NCBI GenBank assembly: GCA_027559495.1
Contig: JAMXSV010000003.1
Span: forward strand, 248,001 to 312,000
Reading direction: 5' to 3'
Source: Aurifilum marmelostoma
Lineage: Eukaryota > Ascomycota > Sordariomycetes > Diaporthales > Cryphonectriaceae
DNA length: 64,000 bases
Shown one piece after another: positions 22,941 through 34,144 of this stretch (within the stretch, counting starts at the first letter, position 1; each line of letters starts with the position of its first letter). Position numbers and translations under genes: made by a program. Under the pieces are notes generated by a model. The model made no database searches and was not told where the DNA came from. It was given only the letters and a program-made list of their open reading frames with translations.

Positions 22941-25310
22941 ATGCGCGACATAACGGTCATTGACGACTCAGAGGCCGAGGACGAAGAGTACAGCCCCCAA
23001 CACAGTCCAGCCAAGAGCACCGCAGCAGACGACCTCACAGGCTCAGCAGACGGCCCCAAGAAACAGGCTGACGAGCCGACCAGCGATTCGCGATCGACCG
23101 ATCCGGAGTTCTTCAAGCGATTCTATGAGAACCAGCAAGAAGCAGCGGATGAGGTCATTCCAGATACCGGTCAGGATGCCCAAGGCGGCAGCAACGGCTC
23201 CTCACTTAGGCAGGACAAGAACAACTCATCGTCCATTACGGATCCGTCGCTCGGGGTGACGAGGAAGGGGCATTTGGGCAGGGCTGTCGCTAAGGATATT
23301 GCGGACATGACCCAAATCACGACCCCAGGCGCTCCCAGTGCCAGACAGAGAGATGTTTACGACTTCACTCTAACGGATGATGAGGAAGCTGAACCTGCAC
23401 AGTCTGCCGTCCCAGAGAAAAGCAGCAGAAATGCAGTCAAGACCAACGGGAAACGGAAGAGGGGGCTGGCAGAAGACACGGCTACCCAGTTCAGTCCAGC
23501 ACAGCTCTCGACGAGGACCCAGAAGTCAGACAGGGACGATAAGCCATCGAGACCGAAAAAGAAGCAGCGGAAGAGCGCCTCCCATCAACAGACTCAAAAT
23601 GACATGCCGGATGATGTCGACCTACTGGTTATGCCCACCAGCCAAGACATGAACGACGTCGGGATGGGAGACAGCAACAACCGTCCCAGCAGCACGGTGC
23701 CCAACACCTCACAAGATATTTCCGCGAGTAGGTTGCTGCCGCCGGGCTCGTTCTACATTGCTCCACCGAGTCGGCTCACTGCGAGCCAGAAGCAGGAGTA
23801 CCTACCAGTCAGCAGCCATTCTGAGGCCAGTGGCGAGGAGGCTCGCGAGCAAGCCTCACTCCCACTGCCGAAGCCCCCGACGCAGGGCCAGCGATCTACG
23901 AACAAGACGGAATCGACGATTGCGTACAGCACCCCGAGCCGCTGCCGCTCGTCCGGGGCACCGCTGCCTATGCCGGACAACATTGATGGTGGCATGACCA
24001 TTTCCAGTCCAACCCGGGCGGAGGTCGGCAGATCACGGGGAGGCAGCCCGTCCCGATCACGCTTTGCTGAGCCTGATCAGTGGCAGCCTCAATCCTCGCC
24101 AGATGAGCTTAACCCGCATCTACCACCAGCGCCAAGCCGCAATACGAGACGAAGGAGAGATGTGGCTGTACAAGATGCTCCTGCGGACGGAGAGCCCTGG
24201 AACTCTGATAAAATCGGGCACCATCAGGAGAAACACGTGCCTAGGCCCAGTCGGAGGAGAACCAGGGCGGTTGAGGCGGAAGAGAGCGTGGACGATCTGA
24301 ATCAATCTATGCCGGACACGTGTCCACCTGGAAATGTCAGCGTTGAGGACCGACTTGAGATGCAACCGGCACGCATTCTCCGTGGTCACCAGGTGCTAGA
24401 GAGCCCCCACACCGAGAACATCGAAGGCTTAGATGCAGAGTTTCTTGCAGCGTTGCCAGAGGAGCTCCGGCAGGAAGTCATATCGGATCACATCGCTCAA
24501 CGATCCGCTCGCGCCTCACAGGCTGCACGTACTAGAAGCCGTGGGCTGCCTTCAGAGTCTGCAAGCGAAAGTCTGCCGGTCCTCAAGGACACATCGCAGC
24601 CTAAGAAGCGTGGGAGGAAGAAGAAGGCGGAGGTGGAGGAGAACAAGGATGGTGCGCCTGTTGCCCTCAACGAGCCAGAAGCAGATCCAAATTCAGCGCC
24701 TATAGCAACGACAAGAAGGAGAAGGGGCCGCCCGAGAAAGGCAGAGGTTGCCCACTCGCTACCTGTTCTTGATACTGATGACACAAACACTGCAGCGGAG
24801 ATGGCAGCGCCTGTGCCAGCTGCTACGGGAGAGGATGAAACGACGAAGACCCGCGCGTTAGATTCTGCGCAGGATTCGTCAGTGCAACCCAAAGCTCCAT
24901 CGAAGCGAGGACGCAAGAGGAAAGTCGTGGAAGAGGCGGCTACGCCTCCAGTTCAGCTCCAAGAAGAGGAGGGTCTATCACACGAGGTACGAGGGCGAGT
25001 TGCCGAAGGGCCTCTTACGCTCTCTGCGGAGGACTCAGGCGAAATCGTAGAAACTAGAGACCAGCGTGAGGCTCTCAAGGATATAAGCAATACGTCGTTG
25101 CAGGATGCTACAGCCAGTAGTAAGATGGCGGACGAGGTCGTTTTGGACGAGACGGTTGAAGGCACGAAGCAGGAGGGAACACCCGAGCCCAAGGCCCAGG
25201 AGATGTCAAAATCTGCTCCAGCCACTGGTCAACAGGGCAAGGTACCGCTGAGGGTTGGTCTGAGCAAGAGATCGAGGATCGCGCCTCTGCTGAAGATCAT
25301 TCGCAAGTGA
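22941..25310 (+). CDS. AT-hook nuclear protein with UBM-like motif
   Basis: Intronless, 789 aa. The start is the first ATG of the frame (ACAATGCGCG context); the frame is open upstream only from a TTG. The protein is largely disordered and charged. Three AT-hook-type cores occur near residues 555 (KKRGRKKK), 593 (RRRGRPRK) and 653 (SKRGRKRK), expected to bind the minor groove of AT-rich DNA. Residues ~496-513 (LDAEFLAALPEELRQEV) resemble the LP-x-x-(L/I)R-x-EV core of ubiquitin-binding UBM motifs. The C terminus (RVGLSKRSRIAPLLKIIRK) is basic and, as I recall, conserved in related fungal AT-hook proteins. Basic clusters such as RPKKKQRK could serve nuclear import. A chromatin-associated role is inferred. 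Confidence 0.82.
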   Translation: MRDITVIDDSEAEDEEYSPQHSPAKSTAADDLTGSADGPKKQADEPTSDSRSTDPEFFKRFYENQQEAADEVIPDTGQDAQGGSNGSSLRQDKNNSSSITDPSLGVTRKGHLGRAVAKDIADMTQITTPGAPSARQRDVYDFTLTDDEEAEPAQSAVPEKSSRNAVKTNGKRKRGLAEDTATQFSPAQLSTRTQKSDRDDKPSRPKKKQRKSASHQQTQNDMPDDVDLLVMPTSQDMNDVGMGDSNNRPSSTVPNTSQDISASRLLPPGSFYIAPPSRLTASQKQEYLPVSSHSEASGEEAREQASLPLPKPPTQGQRSTNKTESTIAYSTPSRCRSSGAPLPMPDNIDGGMTISSPTRAEVGRSRGGSPSRSRFAEPDQWQPQSSPDELNPHLPPAPSRNTRRRRDVAVQDAPADGEPWNSDKIGHHQEKHVPRPSRRRTRAVEAEESVDDLNQSMPDTCPPGNVSVEDRLEMQPARILRGHQVLESPHTENIEGLDAEFLAALPEELRQEVISDHIAQRSARASQAARTRSRGLPSESASESLPVLKDTSQPKKRGRKKKAEVEENKDGAPVALNEPEADPNSAPIATTRRRRGRPRKAEVAHSLPVLDTDDTNTAAEMAAPVPAATGEDETTKTRALDSAQDSSVQPKAPSKRGRKRKVVEEAATPPVQLQEEEGLSHEVRGRVAEGPLTLSAEDSGEIVETRDQREALKDISNTSLQDATASSKMADEVVLDETVEGTKQEGTPEPKAQEMSKSAPATGQQGKVPLRVGLSKRSRIAPLLKIIRK

Positions 25311-25793
25311 CGGCTTGGTCTGTTTCATCCCCCCTCTTCTGGTTCTTTTTTCTCTGCCAAATACCATCGGCAGTTCAGCAAGAGAGAGAGAGGGAGGGAA
25401 CGTATTGCAGAACCGGAAAACCAGACCTCTTGTCAAAAGAAAAGGCACCAGAACAAATCAATGTCTCATTTTGGCGTTCCATAGTATAATTACCATGATG
25501 GTGTTATGGAAATTAATACCCAATTGCGGCGCATGTGTTCCTTGCAGCAGACCAAATGTGCCTAGTGTCTCACCGGCAGCAGCGTCCGCAGCGATAGTGG
25601 GGGAAATTTTCTAGCGGCACGCGTGGGGCCGAAGCCGGCGGGACGAGTCGACCGCAGTGGACGAGTTCCCTTCTGAATCACGGCGGGGCATCGTCATCTC
25701 TCTCCCCCTCTTCACACCGCCACCAACGCCAAAATTGGCCAGAAAATCTGCCCTCCGAAGGGGAACAGCACGTAAAAGACACCTACAGGCAAC
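25311..25793. other. Intergenic
   Basis: Short spacer between two + strand genes, with 3' UTR of the AT-hook gene and the promoter and leader of threonine synthase. Nothing else was recognised. Confidence 0.6.
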
Positions 25794-25899
25794 ATGTCGA
25801 ACGGTGAAACAACCAACGGCGCCTCCAATGGCACGCACACGCCGTCGCAGCGGTATCTGAGCACCCGCGGCGAGGACAACGATGTACGCCCCCCGCTTC

Positions 25900-25931
<32 letters not shown>

Positions 25932-27728
25932 GCCATGGCCCCTTTTTGGAGTCACAGCCCAGCAGCAGTGTAGAGCGAGGGAAAAGAAAGAAGGTAAATC
26001 ACCATAGCTAACCTGAGACATCTTTTCTCCAGCTGTCCTTCGAAGATGTCGTCCTCAAGGGCCTCGCCACCGACGGCGGCCTCTACATCCCTGAAGAGAT
26101 CCCCTCCGCCTCCGACTGGCAGAGCTGGAAAGACCTGTCCTTCCCCGAGCTCGCGTTCCACATCCTGTCCCTGTACATCTCCCCCTCCGAGATCCCGCCT
26201 CAAGACCTCAAAGATATCATCAACAGGAGTTATGCGACGTTCCGCCACGAGGACGTCACCCCCCTGCGACACCTGCAGGACAACCTGTACCTGCTCGAGC
26301 TGTTCCACGGCCCGACTTTTGCCTTCAAGGACGTGGCGCTGCAGTTCTTGGGCAACCTGTTCGAATACTTCCTGACGAGGAGGAATCAGGGCAAGGTTGG
26401 AAGAGGTGAGTGGTGATATACCGGGCTGGAAGCTTGATTTCAGGTTGGAAAACAAAAGAAAGGGAGGCTGTAATCTGGAACTGACTGGCTGCTTCCTTGC
26501 TGGAATTCAGACAGGCACCATCTGACCGTCGTGGGCGCAACATCCGGTGATACGGGCAGCGCGGCCATCTACGGTCTGCGCGGCAAGAAGGATGTCTCTG
26601 TCTTCATCCTGCACCCCAAGGGCCGTGTCAGTGCCATCCAGGAGGCTCAGATGACCACGGTGCTCGACAAGAACGTGCACAACCTGGCCGTGACGGGCAC
26701 TTTCGACGATTGCCAGGACATTGTCAAGGCGCTCTTTGCCGATCCCGACATCAACTCGACGCTCAAGCTCGGCGCTGTCAACTCCATCAACTGGGCCCGC
26801 ATCCTGGCCCAGATCGTCTACTACTTCCACGCGTACTTTTCGCTTGTCAAGGACCCTTCCTCCCCCCTTTGCGATGGGCGATAAGCTCCGCTTCGTCGTC
26901 CCCACGGGCAACTTTGGCGACATCCTCGCCGGCTACTTTGCCCGGCGCATGGGCCTGCCCGTCGACAAGCTCGTCGTCGCGACCAACGAGAACGACATCC
27001 TCTACCGTTTCTGGAAGACGGGCCGGTATGACAAGAAGCCCAGGCAGGGGCGTGAGGCTGAGGGGGGACTGGCGGCCGACGGCGTCAAGGCCGATGAGAG
27101 CGGCGTCAAGGGCACTCTCAGCCCGGCCATGGATATCCTGGTCTCGAGCAACTTTGAAAGGCTGCTCTGGTTCCTGGCGTACGAGTTTGCCGCCGAGGCC
27201 GGCATGGATGACGAGTGGAACAAGAAGCAGGCAGGCCAGGAAGTCGCGGCCTGGCTCGGCAACCTGAAGGCCGACGGCGGCTTCGGCGTGTACAAGGCCG
27301 TGCACATGAGCGCCGAGCGGGACTTTGAGAGCGAGCGTGTTGACGACGAGCAGACGGTGGCGACGATCAAGGACTTCTACGGCAGACTTGGGTACATTCT
27401 CGACCCGCACTCTGCCGTCGGCGTGGCGGCCTCGCTGCGGAGCATCGCCAGGACCTCCAAGGAAACCCCGCACGTGTCGCTCAGCACGGCACACCCGGCC
27501 AAGTTCGCCAATGCGGTCGACAAGGCGCTCACTGGGGCCGACGGGTACAACTTTGAGGAGAAGGTGCTTCCCTCCGAGTTCGTGGGGATGGACAAGAAGG
27601 AGAGGAGGGTCGCGTTTGTCGAGAACAGCTGGGAGGCCGTGCGGGAGCTAGTGAAGAAGCAGGTCGAGGAGGAGCTGGTGGCTGAGGAGAAGGCTGCCAA
27701 GGAGGAGGTCGAGGCTGATAAGCAGTAG
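25794..27728 (+). CDS. thr4: Threonine synthase, interrupted by an apparent +1 frameshift
   Basis: Exons 25794-25883, 26033-26405 and 26511-27728. If one base of the C6 run at 26862-26867 is discounted the product is 559 aa. The PLP-dependent enzyme converts O-phosphohomoserine to threonine in the cytosol. Family motifs: YLSTRGEDN, LATDGGLYIPEEIP, FHGPTFAFKD with the Schiff-base lysine at 129, GATSGDTGSAAIYGLRGK, SINWARILAQIVYYF, and downstream PTGNFGDILAGYFARRMG, ATNENDILYRF, DPHSAVGVAA. The frame breaks between SLVKDPSSP and FAMGDKLRF: reading straight through gives a stop at 26882, while dropping one C restores the family sequence. Intron 1 contains a CT repeat. An Ala/Glu/Lys-rich tail ends the protein. 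Confidence 0.93.
25906..25931. repeat. CT dinucleotide microsatellite in intron 1 of threonine synthase
   Basis: About 13 uninterrupted CT units just downstream of the GTACGC donor. Confidence 0.85.
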
Positions 27729-28362
27729 AGTAGAAGCTGGACGTTGGGGCGAGGTGTTATCTGTAAGAGCTCTTGTTTCCCTTTTGCATTTTAGGAGATA
27801 GTGTCAGTGGTAGAGAAAGATCAATGAGATGGTGGAGTGAGTCTGGCATGGCACGGCGCAGTGGACGATAAAAAAGTCTTTCTCGAGGAAAAACTGAAGT
27901 TTGGGGATAGAAAGAGAGAGAGAGACGGCGGTTACATCAGCATGTATTGGGAAGACAAAAAAGATCATCTTGTACTTAGTAACTTTGGCTTACGATGTTG
28001 GTCTCCTGGTTTTTAAATTTTACTGAGGACATTTCTCGTTTCTGCTTGCTTCATGAAGTATTCCAAAACCTTGGAAGTCGTCGGGATCAGTGATGTCCTG
28101 TGAGCAGATTTCTAGACGAGGAAAATGTGGAAGTGTTCAGTCTAAGCTCCTCCTGTTTGTATTCCTTGCCTCTCCTTAATACAAGCCATTGAGCGGCTTC
28201 ATTCTATATGCACTGGCTGCCTTGTGAATCAATCGTAGCGTTCTTCAGAACCGATGTTGACCTGCCGCCATGCATCCAACCCGCTTGTCTCGCGCCGGCG
28301 CAGGACATGTACATATACAAAGGTCCAGCTACTTTCGGACGTGCCCATCTACATACACTACA
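27729..28362. other. Intergenic, convergent 3' ends
   Basis: Separates the stops of threonine synthase (+) and the LaeA-like gene (-). No gene was recognised. Confidence 0.6.
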
Positions 28363-30414
28363 TCACTCCTGCCCTCCTCTTCTCCCGACAACCTCTCCAG
28401 GAAACGGCTTACGACCATACACAAAATACCTAAGCACGGCACACTGCATGTCAGCTCTTGTTCACACAGGAGTGGGACCGCTTCATTGACAAGACCAGGA
28501 CTCACCATGGGATGAAGCCGTGGATATTGGTGTTCCGAATATCCTTCTTGGTGCGCTGGACAATGTCTTCAATCTCCTCTGGCGACATGCCCAGGGCGCG
28601 GAACAGCTTCCACGACGTGCCGCGGATGGCCTTGTCGGCGTTGGTCATCTGCCACTTGCCGAGCATGTGGAATCTTGGGTCGCTTGGCCAGTTGTTCACT
28701 TGTGATTGTTCCGAGTTAGCCATCCGGATTGCGGAATTCTGAGCCTTCCAATAGAGACAGGATGAATCATACGTGGGTGAGAGGGGGTGGGAAGGAGTGT
28801 GTGTGTAGGGGAGGAAAAGAGAAGAGAAAAAAAAATGAGAGGCAAAAGGAAAAAAAAGACCAATAAGACGAGGCTACTCACTCGGACAAGGCACAACCTC
28901 CTCCACGACATCAACAAAGCCAGCCTCCTGAAGCCACTGCTGGTACTTTTGCGAGGTAAGAAAGTCGCGCCCCACAACCTCTCCGGCCCGCAGCATGAGC
29001 TCGACCCAGCGCTCGTTCGTCGTGCCAGCCGTAGTCCCGTCCGTCGAGAGCAGCTCGAAGCCGGTGTCGTTGAACTCGATCCAGCCCCCCGGCTGGAGGG
29101 CATCGTACGCCTTGCGGATGACCACGCGCGCGTCATCGAAACAGGTAAAGACCAGCCTCAGGAAGATGAAATCGAAGGGCTCGGGGAAGATCCACTCGTC
29201 CTTCTCGGAGTTCTCCTTGATGAAGGAGACGTTGGGCGGGGCGTTGTCGGGCTGGATCAGGCTGAGGTCGGTGCCGATGACGTTGGACTCCGGGTGCAGG
29301 TTGGCGAACTGGATGGCCCAAATGCCTGTGCCCGTGGCGACGTCCAGGACATTTTTGGGGGCGACGACGGGGGCGCGGTGGAGCTGGCCGTCGAGGAGAA
29401 GCGTCACGAGGCGATGCTGGAGGTCGAGGCGGTCCTGCTCGGCCTAGATGTATGGGTGGAAATCGTTAATCATCAGGTGATGTCTCTCACCAGCAACGAA
29501 CGACCTTTTGTCTCTCCTCCCTTTCTCTCATCCTGGCCCTTCTACCTTCTTCTGTTTCTCTTTCTTCTTCTTCTTCTTCTTCTTCTACTACCAAACCACG
29601 AATCTCATACACATCTTGTGGGCGTCATTCATCATCATCATCAATGTGCAACTTACAGGGTCATTTGGGAGAAAGTACCGGCCGGTACTGTGGTTGTGGA
29701 AAGTCCTGCCAGACTCCTCATCCAGAATCGAGCCGGGTTCGGCCACCGATGCACCAGACGGTATGCGCATGAGCTCCTCGGGGACATGCTTGCCCAGGGC
29801 GTATAGCCTGTACCCATTGCTGTTGTTTTGTGACGATGGCTCAGCTCGTCAGTATATTGAACGTGGCATCAATCCAAGGGGGGGGAAATAAAGTCAAATT
29901 AGGACGAAGAATGAGAGAAAACGCACAAGTCCATCGCTGGCAGAGACATGGCGGCATGATCATGCGCCGTCTGGCCCTGAAAGAGAGACCCCTGCGAATA
30001 GTCAAAGCCGCCATGTGCCGCTGCCGCCAGTCCCGGCTCAGAGGCCACCCCTACTAACCCCGCCGCCGCAGCAGCGGTAGCAGCATGGGGCGGAGGCCCA
30101 AGAGTCTGCGAATAGTCACCCCCATACGTCTGTGGTTGCTGCGGTGGCGGAGCAACAGCGACAGCAGGAGGTGCCGATTGTGTCAGCGATGGTGGCGAAG
30201 AAAAGTCGTCGAGGCCCTCCGAGGCGGCCCAGCTGACGGGCGGCTGGCTGATGTCGAAGTCGGCCTGCTGGGCGGGTGCGACGCCGAAGGGGGCGAACGC
30301 ATCCTGGAAGGGGGCGGCGACCTGATCTGACGGAGGTGCTGCGGCCTGGCCTGCTTGGGCGTCGTCGGCCTGCTGCGAGGCCGGGTCGCTTGGGAATAAT
30401 CCGTATGATGCCAT
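28363..30414 (-). CDS. LaeA-like SAM-dependent methyltransferase
   Basis: Five exons: 29927-30414, 29657-29819, 28882-29443, 28506-28698 and 28363-28429; all phases agree; 490 aa. Residues 1-162 are Ala/Gln/Pro-rich with repeated (G/F)DYSQ-type motifs. The rest is the LaeA/velvet-type methyltransferase: HNHSTGRYFLPNDP, EQDRLDLQHRL, SAM motif I VLDVATGTGIWAIQFA (~248-263), GTDLSLIQP, DFIFLRLVF, LQPGGWIEFND, and the C-terminal YFVYGRKP, which is encoded in a tiny last exon. That exon is needed: without it the protein stops after IPW. LaeA itself is a nuclear regulator of secondary metabolism; paralogues of this family (Llm type) have varied roles. The long low-complexity N terminus argues against LaeA itself. 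Confidence 0.9.
29562..29586. repeat. TTC repeat in an intron
   Basis: TTC/CTT trinucleotide run inside intron 2 of the LaeA-like gene. Confidence 0.7.
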
Positions 30415-33400
30415 GATTGAATTCTGGTCAGTCACGGTACACACTCAAAATTCCCAAATGGCCGAGGCGTGAGGAGGAGCTTGTAATTGCTCAGTGATAG
30501 CGACCCAAAAGTACAAACAATTAAATGAGAATATTTGGAGCCACCCCCCCCCCTTGGCGGCGTGGAGGCTGCAGCAACGCCATGCCTATAGCGGCATACT
30601 CGGCCGGAGGGTAGGGCCCGTTACCCACTGTAAATACTCGCCTCCGGCCGGTTTGTATCCGGGGCTGGATCGATCATGGTGAAGCATTCTCGATACACTA
30701 ATTAGTTGAGCAATGCTTTGAATATGATCATCGAACCTGTACGAGAAAAGGCGATGGCAAAAGGACCGAGATGTTGATTGAGCCAGGAAAATACAACGCA
30801 GGGCTAGATTACTAACGGATAATCAAGTACGTACTTGAGTACTCAGAGGGAGGGTATTTATTGCCCCATTGCAGATAGACTTCGCTTCCCTTCGGCTGTG
30901 TTTGCTGGATATTGTTGTCTGTGAAATCGGCCAAGTATATTTGTATACTTACTCAGCAGTGCTTGAAAGTCTGGCCTTTCCCATGTCCTTCTCGTTTCTA
31001 TCGATCTCCTCGCACCAGATATAACTCATTGCGAGTATGCAATGCTGTGGAAATCCCATCTCAGAGCTATATGGCTTCCTCTACTTCACACCTCTGTATT
31101 TGTTGTCGTAATCAATGAGAAGTCAATCCATGGCTGGGCTCTGGTTAGTAGGCCTCTGAGTGGACGATGATAGCTGTACGCAGAGGACATCTGCGTTCTG
31201 ATGTGTCACTGGCAGCCACTGATGTCGACAGAGTTCGACAGAGCTCAGTTTCTGCCGCTGGACAACGCGCATCTCCTGAATATTGTGGCCGAGGAACGAG
31301 CTGTGGTGCAACGCGCGAAGATAATCACGTTCTGCCTGGTGTACTTTCGATATTGATCCAATTTGGGTGCATTTCGATCTTTTTTCTTTTCTTTCTTCCT
31401 TTCTCGTAAATCTGATGAAGCCTTCACCTCGCTCCCTTTTCCAGCCCTCCTGTATCGGAGTCAAGTGCACAACATTCCTCTCGCTGTCCTGGAAATGCTG
31501 GAAGTGATAACGCCAATATTCAACTCGAATGAAGGCCATACACCTGAATTCATTCTGCATCAGATCCCTCTGGGAAGGGCCCAGACAAAACAGCCAGGTG
31601 TCTATCGCCTTCTGCTATCGGAGAATGGCAAAAGCAACAAATACGACGATTTCGTCACACATTAGTTTGACGCCAGACCTCCTTCAATGGTGATATCATC
31701 TATCTTCCTGGAAGGATGCCTTTCATATTCTTGAGACTCCTCTTCAAGTGAAAGAGCTACCCACCGCTTTCATTCCTGCAAGCTTTTCGAAGCAGATACC
31801 AAGGCATGTCTTCCAACCAAAACTCGTCCAATGCATCTACAATAGGGAGCCATCGGAGAACGGACAGCTGCTGTCAGAGCGTCAAGATGATGTGAGGAGA
31901 CGCCTTTGCCACTGATTGTTGTGGCATGGGATCGGAGTCATTGCGGTGACTTATTCCTCGTGAGGGGATGCCCCTATTCCCAAGTTCCCCAATCCGAGAC
32001 CCCATCTAGGGCATGGGAGAAACGTCTTGGCAAAGACATAAGACGAGCCTGGTTTGAGTGATCCCTGCTCGAACTTGGTGATGTTCAAAATAGGTTGGAT
32101 CTGGAGAGAGGTGGCGGACATGCGCGAACCTCGTCCCCGGCATCGGGCATCGCTCAAAAGGGGATGTCAAGAATAGGCGACACTTGTGTCAGATATCAAC
32201 ATGTTTGGCCATTTTACATAATACGGTAGTGAAAAGACCACGAAGTGGAAAATATCTGCCCGGCGGCCCCAGGCTCTGTGCTTTTGGTTCAGCTGAGGTA
32301 TAAGCGTTTCAATCCCCTGCGAGGAGGGGAGAAAAGTGGATAATTATAGAGACGAACTCGACCAGACTCCCAAGATTGCCATGGTTTTTTTTTTTTTTTT
32401 TTTTTTTTTTGCAGATAAGGAAGGAATTTCCTTCTGACCCCACAGAATCCATTCCCAAGAGGGTAAAAATTATATTTCAGGCCTGGCGTCTATATTTTCA
32501 CTTGCTTAACCTCGTCAGGGAGGGAAAAATAAACCCCCGAAGACCTACTCAACCTTATTACTTTAAATCTCCGTACGGTACTTACTGTGTTCTTTGTTTT
32601 GTAAGCTCTTCGCTTGCTTGTAGCCATAGCCGGTCAGGCAAACTGAAAGTGCTTTGGCTAATTTCTCGACACGTTCGGATGATCGACTCGGATCATCTAA
32701 TTACCTCATCATATATCGATCTAGACTCTGAGATGTAGGTGGGCTATTCTACAAGATCACCAACAAAGCTGTGGAGTGCGTAAGGCTTGTCTGACCGATA
32801 AGGTTTCAGAAAAGGCTGGAATCCGGGGGAGACAGGGAGACAGGAGCGGCTATAAGCGAGCAGGAAAGATCCAATGGCAGATCATAAGCTTGTCCTAGAG
32901 TATGGAGTCCGTTAATCCCTCGTGGTGGTACCACGTTTGTGTATGCCATACACCCTCGAAACAAGCAGGGGGCCCCCGCAGAGGAGCAAGGGGCAGACTG
33001 GGCGAAACACGAACGCTTACGCAACTCAGAGTAACGAGCAAACATCGAGAATCGTACATGATATACACATACTTTTCAGCACTGTGTGATGAGTCGTATG
33101 AATTTTGCAGAGTGTACTTAATTACTGTATTGATAAGTAGCCGAGAAGGACAAGGACGGAGGGGGAAAAGGTGAAAAGAAATGGCGGCGGGTGGGACCGC
33201 GAGCGACAGGCCGGGAAAACCCACACTTTTTGACCCCTGAGGTCCATTGCATTTACATACTATGGCAGTGTTATAGTACGACGAATAGTCTATGTAAGCT
33301 ATATGGAGTATCAAGACCCCACTCTAGACTTCACCTGTGCGCCAAGTCGAAACATCCAATGCGTCTCAAGACACCATACACCAGGGCGGGGGGGGGGGGG

Positions 33401-34144
33401 CTAAGACCAAAATATACAGCGAGACTTTTTTGGCCTGAACTTGTCCATTCTCCTCGTCTTCTTCCCGAGGTCGTCGGAGCACCGAGGCCAGACGAATTCC
33501 CCCCCCCCCAACCCTCCATATCATCCTAGGCCTCCTCTCCCACAGCAACGCCGTGAAACCTTCAGCGGGCTCCACAATATGACTTCTGCGGCACATGAAA
33601 AGACATGGAATAGTTGTCTAGTAGTTATTTTTGTTCGGCGGCTAGAGCAGACGAGCATGTTTGTGCGCACCGCAACATTCGTTGACAGTGCACCCATCAC
33701 TTTCTAGACTGAAAGATGGGATGAGACTCGACCTGTGCGTCAAGATGGTTTCTCTCCCTGGGTCGCAACGGTGGACATGGCCGCATTCAGCTTGAAGCGG
33801 CGTCAACGCCGGGGAATTGGTGACGCGGCAGGTATTGTCTGCTGCCCGACATTTGTGTGCAATGCGAACAATCGCAGTATGTGCCATAATATGGTCATTC
33901 CGAAGCAAGTATATAACACGAGATAGAACACCATTTGAGATATGCATAGGTTCTCATCATCACCAAACTATTCGGACAATCAGTCTTCTTCTTCTTCTCC
34001 TCCTCCAAAACCTCACCTTTACATTCTTCGGCTGGTCCGTACGCTCTGGTTTAGCTTTCTTTTCAGTCGTCAACTTCTTCAGCAACCTATTTTATCATTC
34101 CATATCAGCTTTTCATTTACAGACTGATTTTTTTAATCCACAAA
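30415..34144. other. Long intergenic region
   Basis: About 3.7 kb with no supported gene. It carries a C run near 30545, a T26 tract at 32385-32410, G and C runs near 33388 and 33500, and CT-rich leader sequence just before 34145. Frames such as 31123-31560 (-) have no recognisable features. Some of it could be degraded repeat sequence, but I could not identify an element. Confidence 0.5.
32385..32410. repeat. Poly-T tract
   Basis: Uninterrupted run of 26 T in intergenic DNA. Confidence 0.9.

Noticed and set aside
28502..28723. LaeA-like gene ending at the TGA just after IPW
   Set aside because: That TGA overlaps a GTGAGT donor; a further exon at 28363-28429 supplies the family C terminus YFVYGRKP.
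31123..31560. 145-codon minus-strand frame in the long spacer
   Set aside because: No motif, poor composition, overlaps a T/C-rich stretch; not distinguishable from chance.
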